Below are positions 26,113 to 33,731 of a stretch of DNA of 64,000 nt, in pieces. The notes beneath the pieces are model-generated. The model was not told where the DNA came from, did no database searches, and saw only the letters and a program-made list of their open reading frames with translations. A program made the position numbers and the translations under genes. The stretch's first letter is position 1. The number at the start of each line of letters is the position of its first letter. The stretch is taken from assembly GCA_963677755.1 (NCBI GenBank), contig OY782506.1:2356001-2420000 (forward strand), written 5' to 3'. The DNA comes from JAIOSF01 sp963677755. GTDB taxonomy: Bacteria > Campylobacterota > Campylobacteria > Campylobacterales > Arcobacteraceae.

Positions 26113-28069
26113 CACTCTTCATATCTTTAAATACTGCTATTACACCCTTTGCCCAATGATCTCTTAGTAGAGATAAGTTCTCTTGAGAATAGAGATCTTT
26201 TTGTTTTAAATTGATTGTAAAATTAATATAACTATCCACTAAATGAGTATATTCTAAAAAAATATTTCCAAAAACATTAATAGATAACTCTTTAGACTTC
26301 TCTAGAATCCATATCATCAAATCTAGTTTTTTTGTAAGAAAATCATCTCGTGAAATAATTTTTTGTTTTTGAAATTTTTTAGCTCTTTGTATAACTGATG
26401 TAATAATTTTTATATCTTTTTTATAACAGTCAGTTTCTAGTACTTTTGAAATATCATTGAAATTCTTTACCAAATCTATATCTTTAGAATCAAGTTCTTC
26501 AGATAACTCTTTAAACTCATCTGGTGTCATAGGTTGCAATCCATCTATATGTACACCATCTGATAAATTATATGCTTCATATTTTAAATATTGTTTCATA
26601 TTTTCTATAATCAAATCATAATTATTTCTAAAACTAATTAGTGACCTATTAGTTTTAACCACCTCTCTAAGATTTCCTTTGACTTCTAGGATATCTTCTC
26701 TTGATATAATATTTTCTCTTTTTTCTTCAATATTTAAAGCTTCTGTTTGAGTAAATGAACTATCACTACTATATCTTTCTCCTGTTTCTTGGTGAAATGC
26801 AGCATCATTACCTATTGTATATAACTTTTTCCCACCTAGATGTGCCATAACATGAAAAGAAAAAGTACCAACATTAGGGACACTCCCTAAACATCCTATA
26901 TCTTTGTTTATAGTAGTAAATTGACTTACATAGTAGTGCAATTTTCTCTCTCTTAATATATCCATCACATCTGGATGCTGCTGAGACAAAAGTACTATGA
27001 CACTATCTTTTAAATATTCAGGATCTTCTGTTGTAAGAAAATCTGCACATAGATGAGAAGGGTCTATAGAAAAGATTACATCAGGAACAATACCATATTT
27101 TTCTAACTTTCGTACAATAACATCCACACATGCTACGATATATTTATCCTGATATTTTTTAATAATTTCTATATAATCATCTACTGATGGACCAGCACTC
27201 ACTAAAAGTATCTCTTTAGATTCAAAAATATCTTTTTTATCTATATCATTAACTACTAAAAATCTATCTTCATGTCTTATAAAACTTATTGTTCTCTTCA
27301 CATTTTCAATAACTGCACTATAAGGAAAAGCTCCTGCATAATTATTTTCACAAAATTCAATAAGATGTGTTTTAATATAATCTAAATTTTTTAATAAAGT
27401 GTAGTGTTTAATATTATAATTCATATAACTATGACATTGATAAAAATCGCTAAATGCTTGCTCTCTTTTCATAGTATCATCACCAACACTTAAAAATAAT
27501 GTTCTATTTCCCTCTTCAAAGAGACTATAATCCATTGTAAAAAGAGATAACCTAAAAATTTCTAATTCTGGTTCAACTATTAAAGTGGTATATGACTCTA
27601 ACTTTTTATCCATTTCTTGAATATGATAACCAAGTCCAACCCCAATATAGACAAATTTCATAATTTTTTGAAACTCTATATTTTCTAAATCTACTTTCTC
27701 ATTAATAAATCCAACTACAGGTAAAACTTCATCTAAACCATAAGGCATTGATAACTTATGTGACGCACCATCTTTTCTAAGTAAATCAAGTGAACTACTT
27801 GTAGTAAAGTCCACATATTCTGTTCTTTGCTCTGCATCACTATAACTGTTCATTGCATAGTAGTAACCATTATTGTTTAAGTTCAATATATCAAAATAAC
27901 CATCTTTTAGTTCTAAAGAATAAACTTCTTTATGTTTTCCACTTTCTATATCCTGAGAAAGTTTTTCTATTTCTAGAAATATATCAGAAAAATTCTCTTT
28001 TAAAAAAAGTAAATTCTTTTGATATACTACTAACAGTGCTTGTTCTATTTGCTGCTTATCTATACTCAT
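26102..28069 (-). CDS. maf: Motility accessory factor (Maf), DUF115/MptE-like family
   Basis: Maf proteins of Campylobacter, Helicobacter and Aeromonas are needed for flagellin modification with nonulosonic acids and are candidate Pse/Leg transferases. The central DUF115 region is recognisable: EILLVSAGPSVDDYIEIIKK, VDVIVRKLEKYGIVPDVIFS, then IDPSH, and the GNDAAFHQETGERY block. The C-terminal third is helical. The start is ATG 28069 (655 residues), which has AGGAAC 9 nt upstream; an in-frame ATG at 28135 would begin inside the terminator-proximal leader. It lies between the Pse cluster and the flagellin genes, fitting its role. Confidence 0.88.
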   Translation of the reverse strand: MSIDKQQIEQALLVVYQKNLLFLKENFSDIFLEIEKLSQDIESGKHKEVYSLELKDGYFDILNLNNNGYYYAMNSYSDAEQRTEYVDFTTSSSLDLLRKDGASHKLSMPYGLDEVLPVVGFINEKVDLENIEFQKIMKFVYIGVGLGYHIQEMDKKLESYTTLIVEPELEIFRLSLFTMDYSLFEEGNRTLFLSVGDDTMKREQAFSDFYQCHSYMNYNIKHYTLLKNLDYIKTHLIEFCENNYAGAFPYSAVIENVKRTISFIRHEDRFLVVNDIDKKDIFESKEILLVSAGPSVDDYIEIIKKYQDKYIVACVDVIVRKLEKYGIVPDVIFSIDPSHLCADFLTTEDPEYLKDSVIVLLSQQHPDVMDILRERKLHYYVSQFTTINKDIGCLGSVPNVGTFSFHVMAHLGGKKLYTIGNDAAFHQETGERYSSDSSFTQTEALNIEEKRENIISREDILEVKGNLREVVKTNRSLISFRNNYDLIIENMKQYLKYEAYNLSDGVHIDGLQPMTPDEFKELSEELDSKDIDLVKNFNDISKVLETDCYKKDIKIITSVIQRAKKFQKQKIISRDDFLTKKLDLMIWILEKSKELSINVFGNIFLEYTHLVDSYINFTINLKQKDLYSQENLSLLRDHWAKGVIAVFKDMKSAIN

Positions 28070-28136
28070 ACTTTTTGTTCCTATCATGCTTTTATTATCT
28101 AAATAGATTGTATTTAAATAAGGAATTAAAGTCAAT

Positions 28137-28168
28137 AAAAAAGCCCAAGTTTGAAACTTGAGCTTTTA
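28137..28168 (-). terminator. Intrinsic terminator of the flagellin array
   Basis: On the minus strand AAGCTCAAGTT and AACTTGGGCTT form an 11-bp stem (one G-U pair) with a 3-nt loop and a run of T. It stands between the last flagellin and maf. On the + strand the same position is a C-A mismatch, so it is tuned for the minus strand. Confidence 0.8.
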
Positions 28169-28186
28169 AAAATATTCAATATACTA

Positions 28187-29065
28187 CTATTGAAGTAATC
28201 TAAGAACATTCTGACTTGTAGAATTCGCTTGACTCATAGCATAAGTACCAGCTTGTGCTATAATATTTTGTTTATTAAATGTTGCAGATTCTTGTGCATA
28301 ATCTACATCTCTAATAACTGACTCAGCTGCTTGTGTATTTGTAACTTGAGTCATCAAGTTTCTTATACTTGATTCTAATTGATTTTGAGTTGACCCGTAG
28401 TCTGCTCTCCATCCGTTTAATTTAGTTAATGCTGTATCAATTCCAGCTAATGAATTTCTTGCTGATAGTTGCATATCTCCTGCACTACCAGTACCTACAA
28501 ATGCTCCAATTGTCGTTCTAGCAGAACCCAGAGTTGATAAGCCTCCTGAATTTGCTAATACTCCAGACTTTGTTGCAATTGTATCTGCTGCTAATGTTCC
28601 CATTTGAAAGACAAATTGATCTGCAGAAGTAACAGAACCAGCTGATGCTGTTCCTTGCAATAGGTTTGTACCATTATATGTTGTTTGTGCAGCTATATTA
28701 TTAATTTGGTCAATCAGTTTACCAATGTCTTTACCGATAGCTTCAATACCTTCTGCAGATGTAGTTGCTGTACCTGCTTGAATTAATTTCTGTTTGATTA
28801 CATCTAAAATATTAGATTGTTCTGCCATAGCTTTATCTGCTATTTGTGTTAATGTTACAGCACTATTCCCATTTTCAACAGCTTGGTTTAAACCATTTGC
28901 TTGTGTTCTTAGTTTATCTGCTATTGCTAATCCTGATGCATCATCACTAGCTTTATTGATTTTATAACCTGTTGATAATTTCTCTAATGAACTACTTAAA
29001 GTTTTATTTGTATTTGCGTTTGCTTCTTGAGCTACTAATGAACTCACATTTGTATTGATTCTCAT
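28187..29065 (-). CDS. Flagellin (sixth in transcription order)
   Basis: Structural protein of the flagellar filament, 292 residues: only the conserved D0/D1 ends plus a short middle, with no D2/D3 domains. N-terminus MRINTNVSSLVAQEANANTN and the C-terminal tail ending NVLRLLQ are the polymerising coils. The middle (about 135-215) is of the type GTASAGSVTSADQFVFQMG. It is the last unit of the tandem array. Its final ~22 nt differ from the three copies before it and match instead the synonymous codons at the end of the second flagellin, marking a duplication edge. Ser/Thr in the middle are likely Pse attachment sites. Confidence 0.96.
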   Translation of the reverse strand: MRINTNVSSLVAQEANANTNKTLSSSLEKLSTGYKINKASDDASGLAIADKLRTQANGLNQAVENGNSAVTLTQIADKAMAEQSNILDVIKQKLIQAGTATTSAEGIEAIGKDIGKLIDQINNIAAQTTYNGTNLLQGTASAGSVTSADQFVFQMGTLAADTIATKSGVLANSGGLSTLGSARTTIGAFVGTGSAGDMQLSARNSLAGIDTALTKLNGWRADYGSTQNQLESSIRNLMTQVTNTQAAESVIRDVDYAQESATFNKQNIIAQAGTYAMSQANSTSQNVLRLLQ

Positions 29066-29181
29066 AATTTATCCTTTAAATTTATGACACTTTGTAACTA
29101 TTGTTACGACGAATAAACATTCTCATCTGAATCTCTTCTTTTGAGCATAGGGATTCTCACCCTTCGGTATAAATTTATACC
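29066..29181 (-). promoter_or_regulatory. Structured flagellin leader, copy d, with SD in a hairpin loop
   Basis: Directly before the start codon AATTTA and TAAATT (29066-29082) pair as a 6-bp stem whose 5-nt loop is the Shine-Dalgarno AAGGA. Upstream are a GTAAC/GTTAC hairpin, a repeated TGAGAAT motif and the palindrome GGTATAAATTTATACC (29166-29181). Confidence 0.7.
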
Positions 29182-29282
29182 TATTTGAGTAAAAAACTCT
29201 AAACTAATACTTCTAAAGTATTACTATAGAACTTTAGCCAATAAAGCTACACTATAAAGTGTAACTCTATTTAATCTTAAAA
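29182..29282 (-). other. 3' half of flagellin spacer with two small hairpins
   Basis: After the stop of the upstream flagellin the minus strand reads a TACACT/AGTGTA hairpin, then TAATACTT/AAGTATTA (loop TAG) followed shortly by a run of six T. The second could be a weak terminator or a processing site. The same sequence recurs at 30278-30378 and 31377-31477. No copy of the flagellin promoter element is present. Confidence 0.45.
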
Positions 29283-30161
29283 CTATTGTAATAGTCTTAA
29301 TACATTCTGACTTGTAGAATTCGCTTGACTCATAGCATAAGTACCAGCTTGTGCTATAATATTTTGTTTATTAAATGTTGCAGATTCTTGTGCATAATCT
29401 ACATCTCTAATAACTGACTCAGCTGCTTGTGTATTTGTAACTTGAGTCATCAAGTTTCTTATACTTGATTCTAATTGATTTTGAGTTGACCCGAAGTCTG
29501 CTCGCCATCCATTTAGTTCTGTTAAAGCACTATCTACATTAGCCATTAATGTTCTTGCTGAAAGTTGCATACCTGCGGCGCTATCGGTTGCAGCTGCACC
29601 CCAAGCACTTGCTTGAATATAAACTGCATCTAACTCATTTAGTCCAGATGTATTCGCTTGTACACCTGCTTTTGTAGAAATAGTATCTGCCGCTAATGTT
29701 CCCATTTGGAATGTTAAAGCAACACCTGCTCCTGCACTAGTAGTTGTTTCTTGTAAAAGAGCTGTACCATTATAACTAGTTTGTTTTGCGATATTATCAA
29801 TTTGTGCTAATAATTTTGAAACATCTTTACCAATAGCTTGAATACCTTCTACTGATGTAGTTGCAGTACCTGCTTGAATGAGTTTCTGTTTTACAACATC
29901 TAAAATATTAGATTGTTCAGCCATAGCTTTATCTGCTATTTGTGTTAAAGTAACTGCTGAATTACCATTTGCTACTGCTTGATTTAAACCATTCGCTTGT
30001 GTTCTTAGTTTATCTGCTATTGATAGTCCAGATGCATCATCACTAGCTTTATTGATTTTATAACCTGTTGATAATTTCTCTAATGAACTACTTAAAGTTT
30101 TATTTGTATTTGCGTTTGCTTCTTGAGCTACTAATGAACTCACATTTGTATTGATTCTCAT
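29283..30161 (-). CDS. Flagellin (fifth in transcription order)
   Basis: 292-residue flagellin with the same conserved ends as its neighbours. The middle is of the second type (LLQETTTSAGAGVALTFQMG, then STKAGVQANTSG), related to the second and fourth-unit genes rather than to the one directly downstream. The segment LDVVKQKLIQAGTATTS occupies the position of the TLR5-recognition stretch of gammaproteobacterial flagellins and differs from it strongly. Translation starts behind the sequestered AAGGA of leader copy c. Confidence 0.96.
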   Translation of the reverse strand: MRINTNVSSLVAQEANANTNKTLSSSLEKLSTGYKINKASDDASGLSIADKLRTQANGLNQAVANGNSAVTLTQIADKAMAEQSNILDVVKQKLIQAGTATTSVEGIQAIGKDVSKLLAQIDNIAKQTSYNGTALLQETTTSAGAGVALTFQMGTLAADTISTKAGVQANTSGLNELDAVYIQASAWGAAATDSAAGMQLSARTLMANVDSALTELNGWRADFGSTQNQLESSIRNLMTQVTNTQAAESVIRDVDYAQESATFNKQNIIAQAGTYAMSQANSTSQNVLRLLQ

Positions 30162-30277
30162 AATTTATCCTTTAAATTTATGACACTTTGTAACTATTGT
30201 TACGACGAATAAACATTCTCATCTGAATCTCTTCTTTTGAGCATAGGGATTCTCACCCTTCGGTATAAATTTATACC
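30162..30277 (-). promoter_or_regulatory. Structured flagellin leader, copy c, with SD in a hairpin loop
   Basis: Sequence identical to the leader at 29066-29181: AATTTA-AAGGA-TAAATT hairpin at 30162-30178 touching the ATG, palindrome GGTATAAATTTATACC at 30262-30277. Confidence 0.7.
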
Positions 30278-30378
30278 TATTTGAGTAAAAAACTCTAAAC
30301 TAATACTTCTAAAGTATTACTATAGAACTTTAGCCAATAAAGCTACACTATAAAGTGTAACTCTATTTAATCTTAAAA

Positions 30379-31260
30379 CTATTGTAATAGTCTTAATACA
30401 TTCTGACTTGTAGAATTCGCTTGACTCATAGCATAAGTACCAGCTTGTGCTATAATATTTTGTTTATTAAATGTTGCAGATTCTTGTGCATAATCTACAT
30501 CTCTAATAACTGACTCAGCTGCTTGTGTATTTGTAACTTGAGTCATCAAGTTTCTTATACTTGATTCTAATTGATTTTGAGTTGACCCGTAGTCTGCTCT
30601 CCATCCGTTTAGTTGAGTCAAAGCACTATCTACATGTACTAAATTTAGTCTAGCTGCACTTTGTAATCCTGCTGCACTATCTGCTGCTGCTGACCACGAT
30701 GCTGCAGAAACCTGTAGAGCTGACATTGAAGCAAGCCCTGCAGTATTAGCCAATACTCCAGACTTTGTTGCAATTGTATCTGCTGCTAATGTTCCCATTT
30801 GAAAGACAAATTGATCTGCAGAAGTAACAGAACCAGCTGATGCTGTTCCTTGCAATAGATTTGTACCATTATATGTTGTTTGTGATCCAATATTATTAAC
30901 TTGATCTAATAACTTATCAATATCTTTACCAATCGCTTCAATACCCTCTGTTGATGTTGTTGCAGTTGATGCTTGAATTAATTTCTGTTTGATTACATCT
31001 AAAATATTAGATTGTTCTGCCATAGCTTTATCTGCTATTTGTGTTAATGTTACAGCACTATTCCCATTTTCAACAGCTTGGTTTAAACCATTCGCTTGTG
31101 TTCTTAGTTTATCTGCTATTGCTAATCCTGATGCATCATCACTAGCTTTATTGATTTTATAACCTGTTGATAATTTCTCTAATGAACTACTTAAAGTTTT
31201 ATTTGTATTTGCGTTTGCTTCTTGAGCTACTAATGAACTCACATTTGTATTGATTCTCAT
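30379..31260 (-). CDS. Flagellin (fourth in transcription order)
   Basis: 293-residue flagellin. The ends are near-identical to the other array members. The middle is of the first type (GTASAGSVTSADQFVFQMG and TIATKSGVLANTAG), shared closely with the sixth gene, but the stretch from about 175 to 215 (SALQVSAASWSAAADSAAGL) is its own. This mosaic points to recombination between copies. It is expected to be exported by the flagellar type III system and modified by the Pse pathway next door. Confidence 0.96.
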   Translation of the reverse strand: MRINTNVSSLVAQEANANTNKTLSSSLEKLSTGYKINKASDDASGLAIADKLRTQANGLNQAVENGNSAVTLTQIADKAMAEQSNILDVIKQKLIQASTATTSTEGIEAIGKDIDKLLDQVNNIGSQTTYNGTNLLQGTASAGSVTSADQFVFQMGTLAADTIATKSGVLANTAGLASMSALQVSAASWSAAADSAAGLQSAARLNLVHVDSALTQLNGWRADYGSTQNQLESSIRNLMTQVTNTQAAESVIRDVDYAQESATFNKQNIIAQAGTYAMSQANSTSQNVLRLLQ

Positions 31261-31376
31261 AATTTATCCTTTAAATTTATGACACTTTGTAACTATTGTT
31301 ACGACGAATAAACATTCTCATCTGAATCTCTTCTTTTGAGCATAGGGATTCTCACCCTTCGGTATAAATTTATACC
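31261..31376 (-). promoter_or_regulatory. Structured flagellin leader, copy b, with SD in a hairpin loop
   Basis: Identical to copies c and d: hairpin with AAGGA loop at 31261-31277, palindrome at 31361-31376. Confidence 0.7.
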
Positions 31377-31477
31377 TATTTGAGTAAAAAACTCTAAACT
31401 AATACTTCTAAAGTATTACTATAGAACTTTAGCCAATAAAGCTACACTATAAAGTGTAACTCTATTTAATCTTAAAA

Positions 31478-32359
31478 CTATTGTAATAGTCTTAATACAT
31501 TCTGACTTGTAGAATTCGCTTGACTCATAGCATAAGTACCAGCTTGTGCTATAATATTTTGTTTATTAAATGTTGCAGATTCTTGTGCATAATCTACATC
31601 TCTAATAACTGACTCAGCTGCTTGTGTATTTGTAACTTGAGTCATCAAGTTTCTTATACTTGATTCTAATTGATTTTGAGTTGACCCGAAGTCTGCTCGC
31701 CATCCATTTAGTTTTGTTAATGCACTATCTACATTTGCAAGCATACTTCTTGCTGATACTTGCATACCTGCAGCACTATCACTACCACCTGTTGACCAAT
31801 CTGTTGCTGCTGCACTTACATTAGTTCCCATAGTTATCATCCCAGATGTGTTCGCTTGTACACCTGCTTTTGTAGAAATAGTATCTGCCGCTAATGTTCC
31901 CATTTGAAATGTTAATGCTGTACCAGCCCCTGTTCCAGCTGCACTTTCTTGTAAAAGAGAAGTACCATTATAAGTAGTTTGGTCTGCAATATTATTTAAC
32001 TGTTCTAAAAGTTTAGAAATATCTTTACCAATCGCTTCAATACCTTCTGCAGATGTAGTTGCAGTACCTGCTTGAATGAGTTTCTGTTTTACAACATCTA
32101 AAATATTAGATTGTTCAGCCATAGCTTTATCTGCTATTTGTGTTAAAGTAACTGCTGAATTACCATTTGCTACTGCTTGATTTAAACCATTCGCTTGTGT
32201 TCTTAGTTTATCTGCTATTGATAGTCCAGATGCATCATCACTAGCTTTATTGATTTTATAACCTGTTGATAATTTCTCTAATGAACTACTTAAAGTTTTA
32301 TTTGTATTTGCGTTTGCTTCTTGAGCTACTAATGAACTCACATTTGTATTGATTCTCAT
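31478..32359 (-). CDS. Flagellin (third in transcription order, first of the array)
   Basis: 293-residue flagellin heading the four-unit array. The middle is of the second type (LLQESAAGTGAGTALTFQMG), very like the second flagellin upstream, which has the same SAAGTGAGTAL stretch in a different D0/D1 background. It is the only array member whose leader is preceded by a recognisable promoter (32488-32509). A single start there could drive the whole array through to the terminator at 28137-28168. Confidence 0.96.
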   Translation of the reverse strand: MRINTNVSSLVAQEANANTNKTLSSSLEKLSTGYKINKASDDASGLSIADKLRTQANGLNQAVANGNSAVTLTQIADKAMAEQSNILDVVKQKLIQAGTATTSAEGIEAIGKDISKLLEQLNNIADQTTYNGTSLLQESAAGTGAGTALTFQMGTLAADTISTKAGVQANTSGMITMGTNVSAAATDWSTGGSDSAAGMQVSARSMLANVDSALTKLNGWRADFGSTQNQLESSIRNLMTQVTNTQAAESVIRDVDYAQESATFNKQNIIAQAGTYAMSQANSTSQNVLRLLQ

Positions 32360-32475
32360 AATTTATCCTTTAAATTTATGACACTTTGTAACTATTGTTA
32401 CGACGAATAAACATTCTCATCTGAATCTCTTCTTTTGAGCATAGGGATTCTCACCCTTCGGTATAAATTTATACC
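32360..32475 (-). promoter_or_regulatory. Structured flagellin leader, copy a, with SD in a hairpin loop
   Basis: Same leader as the other copies: AAGGA loop hairpin at 32360-32376, palindrome GGTATAAATTTATACC at 32460-32475. With the promoter at 32488-32509 the transcript would begin near 32481, so the palindrome would form the very 5' end of the mRNA. Confidence 0.72.
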
Positions 32476-32484
32476 TAGACATAC

Positions 32485-32520
32485 AAAATTATCACATATC
32501 AATTCTTAATATTAGATTAA
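32485..32520 (-). repeat. 36-nt direct repeat, copy 1 (promoter-bearing)
   Basis: Matches 32737-32772 with two mismatches. The pair flanks the 66-residue gene, whose stop codon lies inside this copy. Confidence 0.85.
32488..32509 (-). promoter_or_regulatory. Flagellin-region promoter element (array)
   Basis: Minus strand reads TTAAGAATTG, then after a short gap TGTGATAAT, an extended -10. Same 22-bp layout as the elements at 32739-32760 and 34657-34678. Likely drives the four-flagellin array. Confidence 0.65.
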
Positions 32521-32717
32521 TTTTTATCCTTTTCTAACTTTTGTATTGCCTCTATTGTTTTTATATTACTATTTACTCTTTTTTGCATTGCATATTTCTT
32601 GATATGCTTTGCTAAGATTTTTTTATACTTTACAAAATTTCTTGAGTTTGGTTCAAACTCACACAGTTTTTTTTGAATTTTTAAAATATCACTAGGTATA
32701 GAGTCTTTACTTTTCAT
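32517..32717 (-). CDS. Small basic helical protein of unknown function, inside flagellin cluster
   Basis: Not recognised. It has 66 residues with about 18 Lys/Arg, no signal peptide or membrane helix, and is predicted mainly helical (IPSDILKIQKKLCEFEPNSR, then KYKKILAKHIKKYAMQKR). It is very likely real: a perfect AGGAGG lies 5 nt before its ATG, and a flagellin-type promoter (32739-32760) gives a leader of about 15 nt. It sits between flagellins 2 and 3 and between two 36-nt direct repeats. The promoter and place suggest a role in flagellin expression, export or assembly; that is inference. Confidence 0.65.
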   Translation of the reverse strand: MKSKDSIPSDILKIQKKLCEFEPNSRNFVKYKKILAKHIKKYAMQKRVNSNIKTIEAIQKLEKDKN

Positions 32718-32736
32718 CTCTGCCTCCTATATAATA

Positions 32737-32772
32737 AAATTATTACATAACAATTCTTAATATTAGATTAAA
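32737..32772 (-). repeat. 36-nt direct repeat, copy 2 (promoter-bearing)
   Basis: Second copy of the repeat at 32485-32520; it lies directly upstream of the 66-residue gene and carries its promoter. Confidence 0.85.
32739..32760 (-). promoter_or_regulatory. Flagellin-region promoter element (66-residue gene)
   Basis: Minus strand TTAAGAATTG, then TGTAATAAT at the same distance as in the other two elements. Transcription would start about 15 nt before the 66-residue gene. Confidence 0.62.
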
Positions 32773-32783
32773 TTTAAGATTAG

Positions 32784-32817
32784 TATAAAAAAACCTAAGC
32801 TTTCACACTTAGGTTTT
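32784..32817 (-). terminator. Intrinsic terminator of the two-flagellin operon
   Basis: Minus strand AAACCTAAG / CTTAGGTTT 9-bp stem with an 8-nt loop followed by a T run, 20 nt after the stop of the second flagellin. Confidence 0.82.
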
Positions 32818-32837
32818 AATGTTGATTATTTAACTAA

Positions 32838-33716
32838 CTATTGAAGTAATCTAAGAACGTTTTGACTTACATTATTTGCTTGACTTACAGCATATGTTCC
32901 TGCTTGAGATATAATATTTTGTTTATTAAATGTTGCAGATTCTTGTGCATAATCTACATCTCTAATAACTGACTCAGCTGCTTGTGTATTTGTAACTTGA
33001 GTCATCAAGTTTCTTATACTTGATTCTAATTGATTTTGAGTTGACCCGAAGTCTGCTCGCCATCCATTTAGTTTTGTTAATGCACTATCTACATTTGCAA
33101 GCATACTTCTTGCTGAAACTTGTGCATCACCCGCAGAAGCTACAGCTGTAGCCCAACCACTTGCACCTGCACTTACATTAGTTCCCATAGTTGCCATACC
33201 TGTTGTATTTGATTGCACACCTGCAACTGTAGAGATAGTATCCGCTGCAGCTGCACCCATTTGAAATATTAATGCTGTACCAGCCCCTGTTCCAGCTGCA
33301 CTTTCTTGTAAAAGTGAAGTACCATTATAAGTAGTTTGTGATGCAATATTATTTAACTGTTCTAAAAGTTTAGAAATATCTTTACCAATTGCTTGAATAC
33401 CTTCTGCAGATGTAGTTGCAGTACCTGCTTGAATTAATTTCTGTTTTACAACATCTAAAATATTAGATTGTTCAGCCATAGCTTTATCTGCTATTTGTGT
33501 TAATGTAACTGCTGAATTACCATTTGCTACTGCTTGATTAAGTGCATTTGCTTGTGTTCTAAGTTTATCTGCAATTGATAATCCAGATGCATCATCACTA
33601 GCTTTATTGATCTTAAGTCCTGTTGACAGTTTTTCTAATGAGTTAGAAAGTGTTACATTTGTTTGTGCATTTGCTTCTAGTGCTGTTAGTGCTGATACAT
33701 TTGTATTAATTCTCAT
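32838..33716 (-). CDS. Flagellin (second in transcription order)
   Basis: 292-residue flagellin with a slightly different N-terminus from the array (MRINTNVSALTALEANAQTN) and a C-terminus reading SQAGTYAVSQANNVSQNVLR. The middle (SAAGTGAGTALIFQMGAAAA) is shared with the third gene. It starts only 15 nt after the first flagellin and has AAAAAGGAAAATTC before its ATG, not the array leader, so it is translated from a two-gene mRNA ending at 32784-32817. Confidence 0.96.
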   Translation of the reverse strand: MRINTNVSALTALEANAQTNVTLSNSLEKLSTGLKINKASDDASGLSIADKLRTQANALNQAVANGNSAVTLTQIADKAMAEQSNILDVVKQKLIQAGTATTSAEGIQAIGKDISKLLEQLNNIASQTTYNGTSLLQESAAGTGAGTALIFQMGAAAADTISTVAGVQSNTTGMATMGTNVSAGASGWATAVASAGDAQVSARSMLANVDSALTKLNGWRADFGSTQNQLESSIRNLMTQVTNTQAAESVIRDVDYAQESATFNKQNIISQAGTYAVSQANNVSQNVLRLLQ

Positions 33717-33731
33717 GAATTTTCCTTTTTA

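Larger units (their letters stand above)
28187..32477 (-). repeat. Tandem array of four flagellin units (~1096-1099 bp)
   Basis: Four head-to-tail units, each a flagellin gene plus leader. The three full spacers (29066-29282, 30162-30378, 31261-31477) look identical base for base over 217 bp. The fourth leader (32360-32477) matches for about 118 bp and then stops matching just past a 16-bp palindrome. Gene ends are almost identical while the middles differ. Confidence 0.93.

Noticed and set aside
29066..29282. Sigma-54 or sigma-28 flagellin promoter in the spacers
   Set aside because: No GG-N10-GC and no TAAA-N15-GCCGATAA pattern on the coding strand; TTGGC near 29237 lacks the paired GC.
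28187..32477. Regular ~1.1-kb repeats could suggest a composite transposon or IS array
   Set aside because: Each unit is a complete flagellin gene with leader; there is no transposase, terminal inverted repeat or target duplication.
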